Positions 7,694-17,399 of a DNA stretch of 64,000 nucleotides are shown here, in pieces. The stretch spans positions 65,571 to 129,570 of the forward strand of contig NZ_FUWO01000003.1 of assembly GCF_900167405.1 (NCBI RefSeq), given 5' to 3'. Source of the stretch: Globicatella sulfidifaciens DSM 15739 (lineage in GTDB: Bacteria > Bacillota > Bacilli > Lactobacillales > Aerococcaceae). Both the position numbers and the translations under genes were made by a program. The notes beneath the pieces are model-generated. The model saw nothing but the letters and a program-made list of their open reading frames with translations, did no database searches and was not told the origin of the DNA. Each line of letters opens with the position of its first letter. Position 1 is the stretch's first letter.

Positions 7694-10351
7694 ATGAAAA
7701 AATTAACAAGCAATCAAATTCGTCAAATGTATTTAGATTTCTTTGCTGAAAAAGGACATGAAATTCGTCCGAGTGTTTCATTAATCCCTGTCAATGACCC
7801 AACATTATTATGGATTAACTCAGGTGTGGCGACACTAAAAAAATATTTTGATGGAACCGAAGTTCCTTCCAATCCACGGATTGCCAACTCACAAAAATGT
7901 ATCCGTACCAATGATATTGAAAACGTGGGTTATACTGCACGTCACCATACTTTATTTGAAATGTTAGGTAATTGGTCAATCGGAGATTATTTTAAAGAAG
8001 AAGCCATTGCGATGGCATGGGAATTTTTAACTTCGGAAAAATGGTTAAATTTTGAACCAGAAAAATTATACATGACATATTATCCAGAAGATAAAGAAAC
8101 CCCTGAGATTTGGAAGCAACAACCAGGTTTTATTGCGGATCATCTAGTACCGGTTGAAGATAATTTTTGGGATATTGGAGCGGGTCCTTGTGGTCCTGAT
8201 ACAGAAATTTTTTATGACCGTGGTGAAGCATACAATAATCTAGCGGCTGATGACCCTGAAAATTATCCAGGTGGAGAAAATGAACGCTGGCTAGAAATTT
8301 GGAATTTAGTATTCTCTGAGTTTAACCATTTACCAGATGATACTTACCAACCATTACCAAATAAAAACGTCGATACGGGTATGGGATTAGAACGGATGGC
8401 TTCGGTTATTCAAGATGTTCCAACAAACTTTGAAACCGACTTATTCATACCAATTATTGATGCGATAGCGAAGTTAACGGATGGCATTGAATATGAAAGT
8501 GCTGGCGATAAACAAGTAAGCTTTAAAGTGATTGCGGATCATATTCGTGCAGTAACGTTTGCTATTAGTGATGGGGCTTTACCATCCAACGAAGGTCGCG
8601 GTTATATTTTACGTCGTTTAATCCGTCGTAGCGTGATGCATGGGCGTAAATTAGGAATCACGAATAAATTCTTATCAAAATTAGTCCCAATTATCGTGGA
8701 AATAATGGGTGATTATTATCAAGAGTTAAATCAAAATATGGAATTTGTTCAGAAGGTAATCTTAAATGAAGAAGAACGTTTCCATGAAACGATTGAAGAA
8801 GGTGAAAAGCACTTATTAGACATCATTGAAACAGCTCGACAAAACAATGAAACAGAAATTTCAGGACCGCAAGCATTCCAATTATATGATACTTTCGGGT
8901 TCCCATTAGAATTAACGGAAGAATTAGCAGCTGATAATCAATTTACAGTTGATACTTCAGGTTTTGCAGTAGAAATGGAAGCTCAACGTGAACGTGCCCG
9001 TGCAGCTCGTTCAAATGAGGAAAGTATGAGTGTACAAACAGACGTCTTCCGTAATATCGAATCTGAATTTGAATTCGTTGGTTATATACAATTATCTAGC
9101 AACGCTACGATTAAAGCCATCGTACAAGATAATAAACGCATTGAACAATTACCAAAAGAAAGTCAAGGATGGGTTATCTTCAATCGTAGTCCGTTTTACG
9201 CTGAGATGGGTGGCCAAATTGCTGATAAAGGTTATATTTTTGATGGTGAAGAAATCTTAGGTGAAGTCTTAAATGTTAAAAAAGCTCCTAATGGTCAGTT
9301 CATGCATTTAATTCAAACGAAAGCTCTACCTTTGAATGAGGAACAATCTTATACTTTAGCTGTAGATCGTCAACATCGTATCAATACTAATAAGAATCAT
9401 ACCGCAACGCATTTATTACATAAAGCAATTAAAGATGTGTTAGGCAGTCATGCTAATCAAGCTGGTTCTTATGTTGGACCAGATCGTCTACGTTTTGACT
9501 TCTCTCATTTTGGTAAAGTGACGGAAGAGGAATTGGTTCGCATTGAGCAACATGTTAACCAAAACATTCAAGCGGCTATCGATGTGGACATTAGTGAGAT
9601 GCCAATCGATGAGGCTAAAGCTTTAGGTGCTATGGCATTATTTGGTGAAAAATATGGTAATATTGTACGCGTCGTCAATATTGGTAATTCTTCTATTGAA
9701 TTATGTGGTGGTACTCATGTATCAAATACTCAAGAAATTGGGACATTTAAATTATTATCTGAATCAGGTATTGGGGCTGGTATTCGTCGTATCGAAGCGA
9801 TCACAGCAGGTGCAGCCATCCGTTATTATCAAGAACAAGAACAGCTCTTACATGATGTTCAAGCGGCTTTAAAAGTATCGCAAGCGAATCAATTACTTAA
9901 CCGCATCGAACAACTTCAACATGAATTAAAAGATGCTCACAGTAAAATAGAGTCACTTAATAGCAAATTATTACAGCAAGGCGCGGATGACATCTTTAAC
10001 GATGTGTCGACCATTGGTGAATATCAAGTAATTAAAGCTAATCTAGATGGTCAAGACATGGATGCTTTAAGACAATTAGGGGATGTTTGGCGTCAAAAAG
10101 CAGCTTCAGATGTCTTAGTCTTAGTATCCAAAGTGGCTGAAGATAAAGTGAATATGATGGTCTTTGTGTCTGACGAAGCGGTTCAAGGTGGTCTTAAAGC
10201 AGGTAATTTAATTAAACCATTAGCTAAAATTGTTGGCGGTGGCGGCGGAGGACGTCCTCAAATGGCTCAAGCGGGAGGTAAACAACCCGACCAAATTCCA
10301 AACTTAATGGAACAAATCCCAACACTATTAGCCGAAGTGATTGAATTGTAA
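7694..10351 (+). CDS. alaS: Alanyl-tRNA synthetase
   Basis: AlaRS charges tRNA-Ala and edits misacylated Ser/Gly. The 885-residue protein has the full domain order: catalytic class II core at the N-terminus (FAEKGHEIRPSVSLIP, FEMLGNWSIGDYFK), tRNA-binding region, editing domain with the metal-binding HTATHLLHKA and CGGTH motifs, and the C-terminal C-Ala oligomerisation domain ending in the glycine-rich GGGGGGRPQMAQAG. ATG 7694 follows AAGGAGAG. Expression is controlled by the T-box just upstream. The following ireB-ruvX-DUF1292 set is the usual Firmicute neighbourhood. Confidence 0.98.
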   Translation: MKKLTSNQIRQMYLDFFAEKGHEIRPSVSLIPVNDPTLLWINSGVATLKKYFDGTEVPSNPRIANSQKCIRTNDIENVGYTARHHTLFEMLGNWSIGDYFKEEAIAMAWEFLTSEKWLNFEPEKLYMTYYPEDKETPEIWKQQPGFIADHLVPVEDNFWDIGAGPCGPDTEIFYDRGEAYNNLAADDPENYPGGENERWLEIWNLVFSEFNHLPDDTYQPLPNKNVDTGMGLERMASVIQDVPTNFETDLFIPIIDAIAKLTDGIEYESAGDKQVSFKVIADHIRAVTFAISDGALPSNEGRGYILRRLIRRSVMHGRKLGITNKFLSKLVPIIVEIMGDYYQELNQNMEFVQKVILNEEERFHETIEEGEKHLLDIIETARQNNETEISGPQAFQLYDTFGFPLELTEELAADNQFTVDTSGFAVEMEAQRERARAARSNEESMSVQTDVFRNIESEFEFVGYIQLSSNATIKAIVQDNKRIEQLPKESQGWVIFNRSPFYAEMGGQIADKGYIFDGEEILGEVLNVKKAPNGQFMHLIQTKALPLNEEQSYTLAVDRQHRINTNKNHTATHLLHKAIKDVLGSHANQAGSYVGPDRLRFDFSHFGKVTEEELVRIEQHVNQNIQAAIDVDISEMPIDEAKALGAMALFGEKYGNIVRVVNIGNSSIELCGGTHVSNTQEIGTFKLLSESGIGAGIRRIEAITAGAAIRYYQEQEQLLHDVQAALKVSQANQLLNRIEQLQHELKDAHSKIESLNSKLLQQGADDIFNDVSTIGEYQVIKANLDGQDMDALRQLGDVWRQKAASDVLVLVSKVAEDKVNMMVFVSDEAVQGGLKAGNLIKPLAKIVGGGGGGRPQMAQAGGKQPDQIPNLMEQIPTLLAEVIEL

Positions 10352-10435
10352 GAGTCAAATGCCAGCTCGATGAAATAACCTATAATCCATAATCGACTGT
10401 AAATAGAAACTTAATGGATTAATATCGTGATTAAA

Positions 10436-10481
10436 AGAGTAGTGAAGGATAATCGTGGATTGTGCTTGCTACTCTTTTTTT
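10436..10481 (+). terminator. Intrinsic terminator after alaS
   Basis: AGAGTAG...CTACTCT stem followed by seven T. Confidence 0.85.
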
Positions 10482-10820
10482 AGCCAATGGCCATAATGAG
10501 ATAATCGCTTGATTTTCGCTACGTTTGTCTAGAAGACCGTAAGTTTTATTGTATTAAAATTTGTCTTTAAAATACAGGTTGCTATCATCCAAGCACTGCA
10601 ATGACCATTAATGCACAATCACTTGAATGAATTAATCAATTTTTGTGCAGACTTTAAAATTGATTGAAACATAAAATCAAATAGTTAGCATTTGAGTTTG
10701 ATTTTATGATAAGATAGCATTGTAATAACACTCAGAGTGGGAGAAAATTGCTATTTTTGAGAAGAAAAGCCTAAAATTTTCACTCTTTTTACGATGATTC
10801 TTGTACAATTTAATAAATAA
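10482..10820. other. Gene-free gap with hairpins upstream of ireB
   Basis: No coding region is seen. Around 10498-10530 there is a decayed reverse B-module fragment (GATTTTCGCTACGTTTGTCT). A perfect 12-bp inverted repeat CATAAAATCAAA/TTTGATTTTATG lies at 10670-10708. A terminator-like hairpin, AGAGTG plus AAAATT paired with AATTTT plus CACTCT, lies at 10734-10786 and runs into TTTTTA just before the ireB promoter. Confidence 0.55.
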
Positions 10821-10850
10821 TTGTCAAAAATTAAAAAAATGGTGTATAAT
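10821..10850 (+). promoter_or_regulatory. Promoter of ireB-ruvX-DUF1292
   Basis: TTGTCA, an 18-base spacer and TATAAT, about 28 bases before the ireB start. Confidence 0.7.
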
Positions 10851-10877
10851 ATTAACAATGAAAGGGATGGTGAAATT

Positions 10878-11144
10878 ATGCAAACTTTAGACGAAACAAT
10901 TATGTTTAAATTAGATGATTTAAATAAAAAGACTGTTCGTGAGACACTTGAGCAAGTATATGCTGCTTTAGAAGAAAAAGGGTATGACCCGATTAATCAA
11001 ATCGTTGGATTCTTACTATCTGGAGACCCAGCATATATTCCGCGTCATAATGATGCGCGAAATTTAATTCGACGTCATGAACGTGATGAAATTTTAGAGA
11101 AAGTATTGACTTATTACATTACCCATCAAGATAAAGAATTATAA
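10878..11144 (+). CDS. ireB: IreB family regulatory phosphoprotein (DUF965)
   Basis: A small cytoplasmic protein of 88 residues, exactly the family size. In Enterococcus faecalis IreB is a target of the Ser/Thr kinase IreK and a negative regulator of cephalosporin resistance. ATG 10878 follows GGGATGG and starts the conserved sequence [14 protein letters not shown]. An upstream in-frame start at 10821 would lie inside the promoter. The [16 protein letters not shown] motif is typical. Its stop overlaps the ruvX start by one base. The regulatory role here is by homology only. Confidence 0.93.
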   Translation: MQTLDETIMFKLDDLNKKTVRETLEQVYAALEEKGYDPINQIVGFLLSGDPAYIPRHNDARNLIRRHERDEILEKVLTYYITHQDKEL

Positions 11145-11584
11145 TGGCAAAATATAAACGAACTATGGGACTAGATGTTGGCAGTCATACCGTAGGAATT
11201 GCGGTTAGTGATTTATTGGGATGGACTGCTCAAGGTTTAGAAACTATTAGGATCGATGAAACCAGTGGCGATTTTGGTTATCCAAGAATAATGAGTCTGA
11301 TTAAAGAATATGATGTCGACACCGTCGTGATTGGATTACCTAAAAATATGAATAATACTGAAGGACCACGAGTGGAAGCGAGTCGTTCCTATGGCGATAG
11401 ATTGAAAGATTTAATGCCAGAAATAAAGATTGAGTTTCAAGATGAACGTTTAACTACTAGCCAAGCTGAAAGAATGTTAATCGATGAAGGGAATGTTTCA
11501 AGAAAGAAACGAAAACAAGTCATTGATAAGCTAGCGGCAGTGATTATTTTGCAAAATTATTTAGATAAGAAGAGTAAATTATAA
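11144..11584 (+). CDS. ruvX: RuvX/YqgF Holliday-junction resolvase-like protein
   Basis: An RNase H-fold protein of the YqgF family, described as a putative Holliday-junction resolvase and also linked to pre-16S rRNA processing. It has 146 residues. The N-terminal [16 protein letters not shown] carries the first catalytic Asp, [13 protein letters not shown] is the family loop, and [10 protein letters not shown] plus the Asp near residue 127 complete the site. Start and ireB stop overlap as TAATG, indicating coupled translation. Confidence 0.95.
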   Translation: MAKYKRTMGLDVGSHTVGIAVSDLLGWTAQGLETIRIDETSGDFGYPRIMSLIKEYDVDTVVIGLPKNMNNTEGPRVEASRSYGDRLKDLMPEIKIEFQDERLTTSQAERMLIDEGNVSRKKRKQVIDKLAAVIILQNYLDKKSKL

Positions 11585-11598
11585 AGGAGCAATTATTT

Positions 11599-11901
11599 AT
11601 GCCACATACACACGATCATCATGAACACGATGAAAATGAGTATATTACGATTATTGATGAAGAGGGAAATGAATCTTTATACGAGATTTTATTTACTTTT
11701 GATTCTGATGACTACGGTAAAAGTTATGTTTTAGTTTATCCTGCAGGCGCATCAGACGATGAAGATATCGAATTACAAGCATTTTCATATGTTGAGCAAG
11801 AAGATGGCACTTCTGGTGCATTAGGTCCAATTGAAACGGATGCTGAATGGGATATGGTTGAGGAAGTCTTAAATACATTCTTAGCTGAAGAAGACGAATA
11901 A
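11599..11901 (+). CDS. DUF1292 family protein (YrzB-like)
   Basis: A 100-residue acidic cytoplasmic protein of the DUF1292 family, whose function is unknown. It has a His-rich N-terminus ([12 protein letters not shown]) typical of the family, then the conserved [11 protein letters not shown] and [14 protein letters not shown] segments. It follows ruvX by 14 bases with the site AAAGGAG, completing the conserved ireB-ruvX-DUF1292 set. The His-rich end could bind metal, but that is only a guess from composition. Confidence 0.9.
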   Translation: MPHTHDHHEHDENEYITIIDEEGNESLYEILFTFDSDDYGKSYVLVYPAGASDDEDIELQAFSYVEQEDGTSGALGPIETDAEWDMVEEVLNTFLAEEDE

Positions 11902-11976
11902 TAATTTTTTAATAACTTTAGTGCAATCATAGAATTTATAAATAGTTAGTCAAAATTATTTTTAATCAAGTATGAT

Positions 11977-12038
11977 GGAGTAGAGTCTAATCCAATTTTT
12001 ATTACTAAAATTGGGTTCTCTGCTCCTTTTAGTTTTTA
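11977..12038 (+). terminator. Intrinsic terminator after the ireB operon
   Basis: GGAGTAGAG...CTCTGCTCC outer stem and CCAATTTT/AAAATTGG inner stem, then a T-rich tail. Confidence 0.85.
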
Positions 12039-12132
12039 TATCAATATATAACAACAATTTGTAACTGTTTATTAATAGCTATCATTTTCAAAATTTGATA
12101 TAATTTTTAAAAAGCCTTGTAGGAGGTACTAA

Positions 12133-13392
12133 GTGGGTAATATAGATTGGAAAAAATTGAGAGAAGAAGCTAAAAAACGTGAAACTCTTAGTTTAAAAGA
12201 AGAAAAATGGACAAACCGAATTGTAAAATTCATCATATTAGGGATTACAATCACCTTACTCTTAACAATGGGTGGGTTTTATTGGTATTATTCTCAATCT
12301 TTAAAACCTGTAAACCTTGATAATAGTGAAAAGGTTGAAGTGACAGTCCCTATCGGTAGTTCAAGTTCAGATATTGCTAATTTATTAAAAGAAAATAACT
12401 TAATTAAAAATGCTGAGATTTTTAGATTTTATATGAGATCAAAAAACTTATCTGACTTACAAGCCGGAACTTATGAATTTAGTCAAACTATGGATGCTGA
12501 TCAAATCATCGAACAGTTAAAAGCGGGTGGTAAACCAGTTTTCGTGGATGTGGATAAAAAGATTACGGTCATAGAAGGTATGCAAGTTAAAGACATCGCA
12601 AAACTAGTATCTGAAAATACTTCCATCACGGAAGAAGAATTTCTAAAAACAGTTAATGATGAAACTTTTATCGATAGTTTAATTACCAAATTCCCTTCAT
12701 TGATGGAAGGAATTAAGGAACATGAAGGGGTACGTTATATCTTAGAAGGATATTTATATCCAGCAACGTATGATTATATAGCCGGTATGAGTGCTAATGA
12801 ATTAATTACTAAAATGGTTGAAACGGCGAATTTACGTTTCCAAGAAGTACGCGAACAAGTAGACGTTCATTGGATGACCTATCATCAAATTTTAACACTA
12901 GCTTCGATTGTTGAACGTGAAGGCGTAACGGATGATGATCGGGCGATGATTGCCGGGGTATTCTTTAACCGTTTGGAAGCAGGGATGCCGATTCAAAGTG
13001 ATATTACCGTACTCTATGCCTTAGATAAGCATAAAGAATTTGTAACGATTGAGGATACGCAGGTAGATTCACCTTATAATCTTTATATGTATAATGGATT
13101 GACCCCAGGGCCGATTAATTCACCAAGTATGTCCGCGATACAAGCAGTGCTCAATCCAACATGGAATGATTATTATTACTTTGTGGCGGATTTAGATACC
13201 GGTGATATTTATTATTCTGCCACTATTGAAGAGCATGATGCCTTGGTTGAAGAATATGTCAATAAGCGTCAAGAATCGATAGAACGGGCTCAAAGTGAGA
13301 ATGAAAATGAATCAGAATCACCAGAAACTACTACATTATCACCAGAAAATGAAGAAACTATGCCAGAAGTAGTTGACGAATCATCAGAATAA
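12133..13392 (+). CDS. mltG: Endolytic murein transglycosylase MltG
   Basis: MltG (YceG-like) cleaves nascent glycan strands at the membrane and sets their length. The gene starts with GTG 12133 after AGGAGG, giving 419 residues. A cytoplasmic basic N-terminus is followed by one membrane span (about 31-52), a LysM-like region and the catalytic domain with Glu261 in SIVEREG. MPIQSDITVLYAL and YNTYxxxGLTPGPI-like sequence (LYMYNGLTPGPINSPS) are family hallmarks. The C-terminal tail after about 380 is Ser/Glu-rich and of low complexity. Confidence 0.95.
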   Translation: MGNIDWKKLREEAKKRETLSLKEEKWTNRIVKFIILGITITLLLTMGGFYWYYSQSLKPVNLDNSEKVEVTVPIGSSSSDIANLLKENNLIKNAEIFRFYMRSKNLSDLQAGTYEFSQTMDADQIIEQLKAGGKPVFVDVDKKITVIEGMQVKDIAKLVSENTSITEEEFLKTVNDETFIDSLITKFPSLMEGIKEHEGVRYILEGYLYPATYDYIAGMSANELITKMVETANLRFQEVREQVDVHWMTYHQILTLASIVEREGVTDDDRAMIAGVFFNRLEAGMPIQSDITVLYALDKHKEFVTIEDTQVDSPYNLYMYNGLTPGPINSPSMSAIQAVLNPTWNDYYYFVADLDTGDIYYSATIEEHDALVEEYVNKRQESIERAQSENENESESPETTTLSPENEETMPEVVDESSE

Positions 13393-13449
13393 TGGTTTAA
13401 TGTTAGTGTTATAAGCAAATACGGTTAAAATTTAGTTATATTTTAACTT

Positions 13450-13485
13450 GAAGGTTGGTCGAGAAATCTCGCCAACCTTCCTTTA
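13450..13485 (+). terminator. Hairpin between mltG and udk
   Basis: GAAGGTTGG and CGAGA pair with TCTCG and CCAACCTTC with one bulged T, then CTTTATATTTT. The udk ribosome site follows closely, so it may act as a partial terminator or attenuator. Confidence 0.7.
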
Positions 13486-13510
13486 TATTTTAATTGGGGG
13501 TAATTCAATA

Positions 13511-14134
13511 ATGTCCAAGAGACCAATTGTCATTGGTGTATCGGGTGCGTCAGGTAGTGGAAAGTCCAGTGTTAGTAAACGCATTTTAGAAATTTTTTCT
13601 GAAATGTCGATACTTGTATTGCAACAAGATTTTTATTATAAAGATCAAACACATTTACCATTCGAAGAAAGATTAAAGACCAATTACGATCACCCATTAG
13701 CATTTGATAACAATCTGTTTATCGAACATCTAGAAAAACTAATGAAGGGTGAAACAATCGATAAACCGGTTTATGATTTTGCCAACCACACCAGAAGTAC
13801 GGAAACAATTCATCAAGAGCCACGAGATGTAATTATTGTTGAAGGCATCTTGATCTTGGATGATAAAAGAGTAAGGGATTTATTAGATATTAAAATTTAT
13901 GTTGATACTGATAGTGATATTTGCTTAGCTCGTCGAATTTTACGCGATATTAATGAGCGTGGCAGAACCGTTGATTCAGTGATTAATCAATATGTTGAAG
14001 TGGTTAAACCCATGTTCCATCAATTTGTTGAGCCCACTAAACGTTATGCCGATATCATTATTCCAGAAGGTGGTTATAACCAAGTGGCCATCGATTTATT
14101 AGCCACAAAGGTTAGATCTATTTTAGAAAATTAA
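13511..14134 (+). CDS. udk: Uridine kinase
   Basis: Uridine kinase phosphorylates uridine and cytidine in pyrimidine salvage. ATG 13511 follows GGGGGT and gives 207 residues; an in-frame upstream start would lie in the terminator hairpin. The P-loop GASGSGKS is at about residues 12-19, and [10 protein letters not shown] and [10 protein letters not shown] form the nucleoside site. The order mltG-udk-greA is common in Firmicutes. Confidence 0.96.
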   Translation: MSKRPIVIGVSGASGSGKSSVSKRILEIFSEMSILVLQQDFYYKDQTHLPFEERLKTNYDHPLAFDNNLFIEHLEKLMKGETIDKPVYDFANHTRSTETIHQEPRDVIIVEGILILDDKRVRDLLDIKIYVDTDSDICLARRILRDINERGRTVDSVINQYVEVVKPMFHQFVEPTKRYADIIIPEGGYNQVAIDLLATKVRSILEN

Positions 14135-14206
14135 ATTTACAAACATATAGGAACGTGTTATGATAACACTAAATTTTGACATTAAGTTGTATTAGGAGGA
14201 GACAGA

Positions 14207-14686
14207 TTGGAAGAAAAAGTATTTCCAATGACACAAGAAGGGAAAGCTAAATTAGAAGCTGAACTGGAAGAGTTAAAAGTAGTAAAAAGAAAAGAAATTA
14301 TCGAACGTATTAAAATCGCTAGAAGTTTTGGGGATTTATCTGAAAACTCAGAATATGAGTCTGCTAAAGATGAACAAGCATTCGTCGAAGGACGTATTTC
14401 AACTTTAGAAAATATGATTCGATTTGCAGAAATTATTGATGATAAAGATGTAGCTGATGATGTTGTGACTTTAGGACGCGCCGTTACATTTATTGAATTA
14501 CCAGACGGTGAAGAAGAAACTTATACGATCGTGGGGAGCGCCGAAGCAGATCCATTAGAAGCTAAAATTTCAAATGAATCACCTATTGCAGTTGCTTTAT
14601 TAGGAACCAAAGTGAATGATACGGTAACAGTGGAAACACCTGGTGGCTCATTTGACGTAAAAGTAGTAAAAGTTTCAAAAAAATAG
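14207..14686 (+). CDS. greA: Transcription elongation factor GreA
   Basis: GreA stimulates RNA polymerase to cleave backtracked RNA. The 159-residue product starts with TTG at 14207, fixed by AGGAGGA at 14194-14200. The N-terminal coiled coil carries the catalytic acidic tip in [17 protein letters not shown]. The C-terminal FKBP-like domain has [20 protein letters not shown]. It is followed by a strong terminator. Confidence 0.97.
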   Translation: MEEKVFPMTQEGKAKLEAELEELKVVKRKEIIERIKIARSFGDLSENSEYESAKDEQAFVEGRISTLENMIRFAEIIDDKDVADDVVTLGRAVTFIELPDGEEETYTIVGSAEADPLEAKISNESPIAVALLGTKVNDTVTVETPGGSFDVKVVKVSKK

Positions 14687-14698
14687 TAGTTATTTAAG

Positions 14699-14745
14699 AA
14701 GTGAAGGATACTGTTTTTATCGAATAGTATGCTTCACTTTTTTTA
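14699..14745 (+). terminator. Intrinsic terminator after greA
   Basis: AAGTGAAG...CTTCACTT stem and a seven-T run. Confidence 0.9.
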
Positions 14746-14751
14746 TTTTCC

Positions 14752-14761
14752 GACTAAAGTC
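14752..14761 (+). promoter_or_regulatory. Possible LiaR/VraR operator
   Basis: The perfect dyad GACTAAAGTC lies about 60 bases before liaF. ACT-N2-AGT dyads are reported VraR/LiaR-type sites, and LiaFSR operons are often autoregulated. Only one copy is seen, plus a nearby GAGTC half site at 14766. Confidence 0.4.
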
Positions 14762-14821
14762 TATTGAGTCTTTTACCAAATTAATGGATAATAAACTTGT
14801 ATAATATAATGGAGGTGCACT

Positions 14822-15568
14822 ATGCGTAAATGGTTAAAAAAATATATCTGGGTTTTTGTGGCTATCTCATTAGCGCTAGTTGCTTTTGATTTATTTAGTA
14901 ATATTCGCAATTTTCTATTTTTTATAGGTGCGATTGCGTTAATGGTTGGGTCTTTTTTTATTCCAGTAGGTATTAAACGAAATATATTATTCTTTTTAGG
15001 ATTATTTATTTTAAGTAATGTTTTAATCGATTCGTATGCTTTTTTAGGCTTTATGTTAATCGTTTTATTATTATTAGCCATTTTTCAAACGAAAGAAGGG
15101 AATGAAATAATTTGGTTTCGTGAATCATACATTTATCCTTTTAAAAACAACAAAGCTTATGTCGGTGTTAAAGTTGTAAGACCTCAGATTGAACAACGTA
15201 GTTTAGTCTATAAAAAATCAATTGTTAAACAATATGAAGAAAAAGAAATATTTGAGTGGGATGATATTAATATTGTGGCGCTTGGAGGCGATTCGATTAT
15301 TGATTTGGGACGAACCATCTTACCGGAAGGAGAAAATGTGGTGGTTATTCGTAAATTATTCGGACGGACACGAGTCATTGTGCCTCACGAAATAGCGTTG
15401 AAAATGAATATCAGTTTAATCAACGGACGAGTTATTTACGAACAAGATGAATTTTCATTGTTAAACGATAGTTTTTTATGGGAAAGTCCAGATTACCAAA
15501 AAAATAATCGAAAACTTAAAATTATGATTTCTTCTGTTTTTGGAGACGTGGAGGTCATTCGCTTATGA
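14822..15568 (+). CDS. liaF: LiaF-like cell-envelope stress regulator
   Basis: Membrane protein that in other Firmicutes inhibits the LiaS kinase until cell-wall stress occurs. The 248 residues contain four hydrophobic segments in the first 85 residues and a C-terminal cytoplasmic domain of the LiaF/DUF2154 type, with GDSIIDLGRTILPEGEN and the closing IMISSVFGDVEVI. The start follows GGAGGTGC. Its stop overlaps the liaS start by four bases (ATGA), so liaF, liaS and liaR form one operon. Confidence 0.92.
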   Translation: MRKWLKKYIWVFVAISLALVAFDLFSNIRNFLFFIGAIALMVGSFFIPVGIKRNILFFLGLFILSNVLIDSYAFLGFMLIVLLLLAIFQTKEGNEIIWFRESYIYPFKNNKAYVGVKVVRPQIEQRSLVYKKSIVKQYEEKEIFEWDDINIVALGGDSIIDLGRTILPEGENVVVIRKLFGRTRVIVPHEIALKMNISLINGRVIYEQDEFSLLNDSFLWESPDYQKNNRKLKIMISSVFGDVEVIRL

Positions 15569-16623
15569 CATTACGTTTATGGTTTAAATTATTTATCTCT
15601 CATTTTGTGATTTTGATGACAACGGTGATTTTGTTATTGGTAGTGTTAATTGAAGGTATGCAAATCATGGAGTGGTCGGTGTTAACCTATAATATTTTTT
15701 GGAACTTTAATTTATGGGGAGTCATATTAAGTTTTATACTGATTGTCTCATTATTTTGCTCTTTTGTGTATTCGATTGGTTTGAGTGAACCCTATGAAAA
15801 TATCCACGCGAAAATTAATTGGTTAATATTAGGCAAATATCAACACCCAGCATTTTCAACTGAGAAAAAAACACCTAATTGGTATGAACCTTATAAGGTA
15901 GTGGATGAAGATATTCGAACGTTAAGAGATAAAATAGTCCAAATATCAACAGACTTACAAGAATTTTCAGCGGCTCCTACCTTTGTTGGTACCGAAACTA
16001 AAGAAGAGATTATCGAACAGGAACGCCAACGGATAGCTCGAGAATTACATGATTCGGTGAGCCAACAGTTATTTGCATCAATGATGATGTTATCTGCAAT
16101 TAACGAAACCAGTGCCAAAGAAATGCCACAACCCACGCAAAAACAATTAGCTAAAGTTGAGGAAATTATTAATAATGCTCAAACTGAAATGCGCGCCTTA
16201 TTACTACATTTAAGACCGATTGAGCTATCCGATAAATCTCTAAAAGAAGGAATTACTCAATTATTAAAAGAGTTAAAACCTAAAATCCCTCAAGTCGTTT
16301 ACTGGGAATTAGATGAGATTCGCTTAGAAAGTGGCATTGAAGATCATTTATTTCGAATTGTTCAAGAAGCGATATCCAATACCTTAAGACATGCACGAGC
16401 AACCAAATTCGAGGTTTATTTACATGAAATAGATGACAATGTGCAATTAAAAATCATCGATGATGGTAAAGGATTTGATACTAAAGCCAATCAAAAAGTT
16501 GGCAGCTATGGTTTGACCAATATGCGTGAGAGAATCGCAAGTCTTGGGGGCATCATTCAAATTAACAGTCTACCAAATCAAGGGACTGTCATTGATATTA
16601 AAATACCAATTAACAGAAAGTAG
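15565..16623 (+). CDS. liaS: LiaS/VraS sensor histidine kinase
   Basis: Sensor kinase of the NarL-partner (HisKA_3) class responding to envelope damage. The 352-residue protein has two membrane spans (about 8-30 and 50-72) with a very short outside loop, as in intramembrane-sensing kinases. The phosphorylated His162 lies in RIARELHDSVSQQ, and the HATPase_c domain shows EAISNTLRHA, DDGKGFD and GSYGLTNMRER. It overlaps liaF by four bases and precedes liaR by eight bases. Confidence 0.95.
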   Translation: MTLRLWFKLFISHFVILMTTVILLLVVLIEGMQIMEWSVLTYNIFWNFNLWGVILSFILIVSLFCSFVYSIGLSEPYENIHAKINWLILGKYQHPAFSTEKKTPNWYEPYKVVDEDIRTLRDKIVQISTDLQEFSAAPTFVGTETKEEIIEQERQRIARELHDSVSQQLFASMMMLSAINETSAKEMPQPTQKQLAKVEEIINNAQTEMRALLLHLRPIELSDKSLKEGITQLLKELKPKIPQVVYWELDEIRLESGIEDHLFRIVQEAISNTLRHARATKFEVYLHEIDDNVQLKIIDDGKGFDTKANQKVGSYGLTNMRERIASLGGIIQINSLPNQGTVIDIKIPINRK

Positions 16624-16631
16624 GGGAATGT

Positions 16632-17267
16632 ATGATACGAGTTTTAGTAGTAGATGATCATGAAATGGTGCGCTTAGGAGTGACATCTTATTTAATGGTT
16701 CAACCCGATATAGAGGTAGTAGCCGAAGCAGAAAATGGTCTACAAGGATACCAAAAAGCGCTAGAATTGAAACCTGATATTATTTTAATGGATTTAGTGA
16801 TGGAAGTAATGGATGGTATTGAAGCTACCAAAAAAATTGTGGCCGAATGGCCAGAGGCGAAAATTATTATTGTGACATCATTTTTAGATGATGAAAAAGT
16901 ATTTCCAGCAATGGACAGTGGTGCCAGCGGATATTTACTCAAAACCTCATCTGCGAATGAAATAGCAGATGCGATTCGTGCTATTTATCAAGGTGATACA
17001 GTCATTGAAAAAGAAGTTTCAGATAAAATATTAGATAAACAATACTCTGATAGTCTACCTAAACTGCATGATCAACTCACCAGTCGTGAATTTGAAGTGT
17101 TATTGTTAATCGGTGAAGGCTATTCAAACCAAGAAATCGCCGATGAATTGTTTATTACCCTAAAAACAGTTAAAACCCATGTTAGCAATATCTTATCAAA
17201 ATTAGAAGTAGAAGATCGGACCCAAGCAACCATTTATGCGTTTAAACATAACTTAATCAAACCTTAA
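16632..17267 (+). CDS. liaR: LiaR/VraR response regulator
   Basis: NarL/LuxR-type response regulator paired with LiaS. The 211-residue protein has a receiver domain with VDDH at the acidic pocket, phosphoacceptor Asp54 in ILMDLVM and conserved Lys near residue 105. The LuxR-type HTH at about 145-205 shows LTSREFEVLLLIGEGYSNQE and LKTVKTHVSNILSKL. It closes the liaFSR operon and likely activates cell-envelope stress genes. Confidence 0.95.
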   Translation: MIRVLVVDDHEMVRLGVTSYLMVQPDIEVVAEAENGLQGYQKALELKPDIILMDLVMEVMDGIEATKKIVAEWPEAKIIIVTSFLDDEKVFPAMDSGASGYLLKTSSANEIADAIRAIYQGDTVIEKEVSDKILDKQYSDSLPKLHDQLTSREFEVLLLIGEGYSNQEIADELFITLKTVKTHVSNILSKLEVEDRTQATIYAFKHNLIKP

Positions 17268-17335
17268 ACGGATATTCTACTTATATAACAATATTTTATA
17301 TACTATTTTTTCCAAATTGACTTTTTACCCTACAA

Positions 17336-17345
17336 AAAGCGCTTT
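17336..17345 (+). promoter_or_regulatory. cre-like palindrome
   Basis: AAAGCGCTTT matches the core of the CcpA operator consensus but lacks the outer TG/CA bases. It lies nine bases before a TATAAT at 17354-17359, in the promoter region of the HesB-like gene. Confidence 0.3.
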
Positions 17346-17399
17346 AAAAGGAGTATAATAGAACTCAGTAAATAAAAATGTTAGAGGGAGTTATAATCT

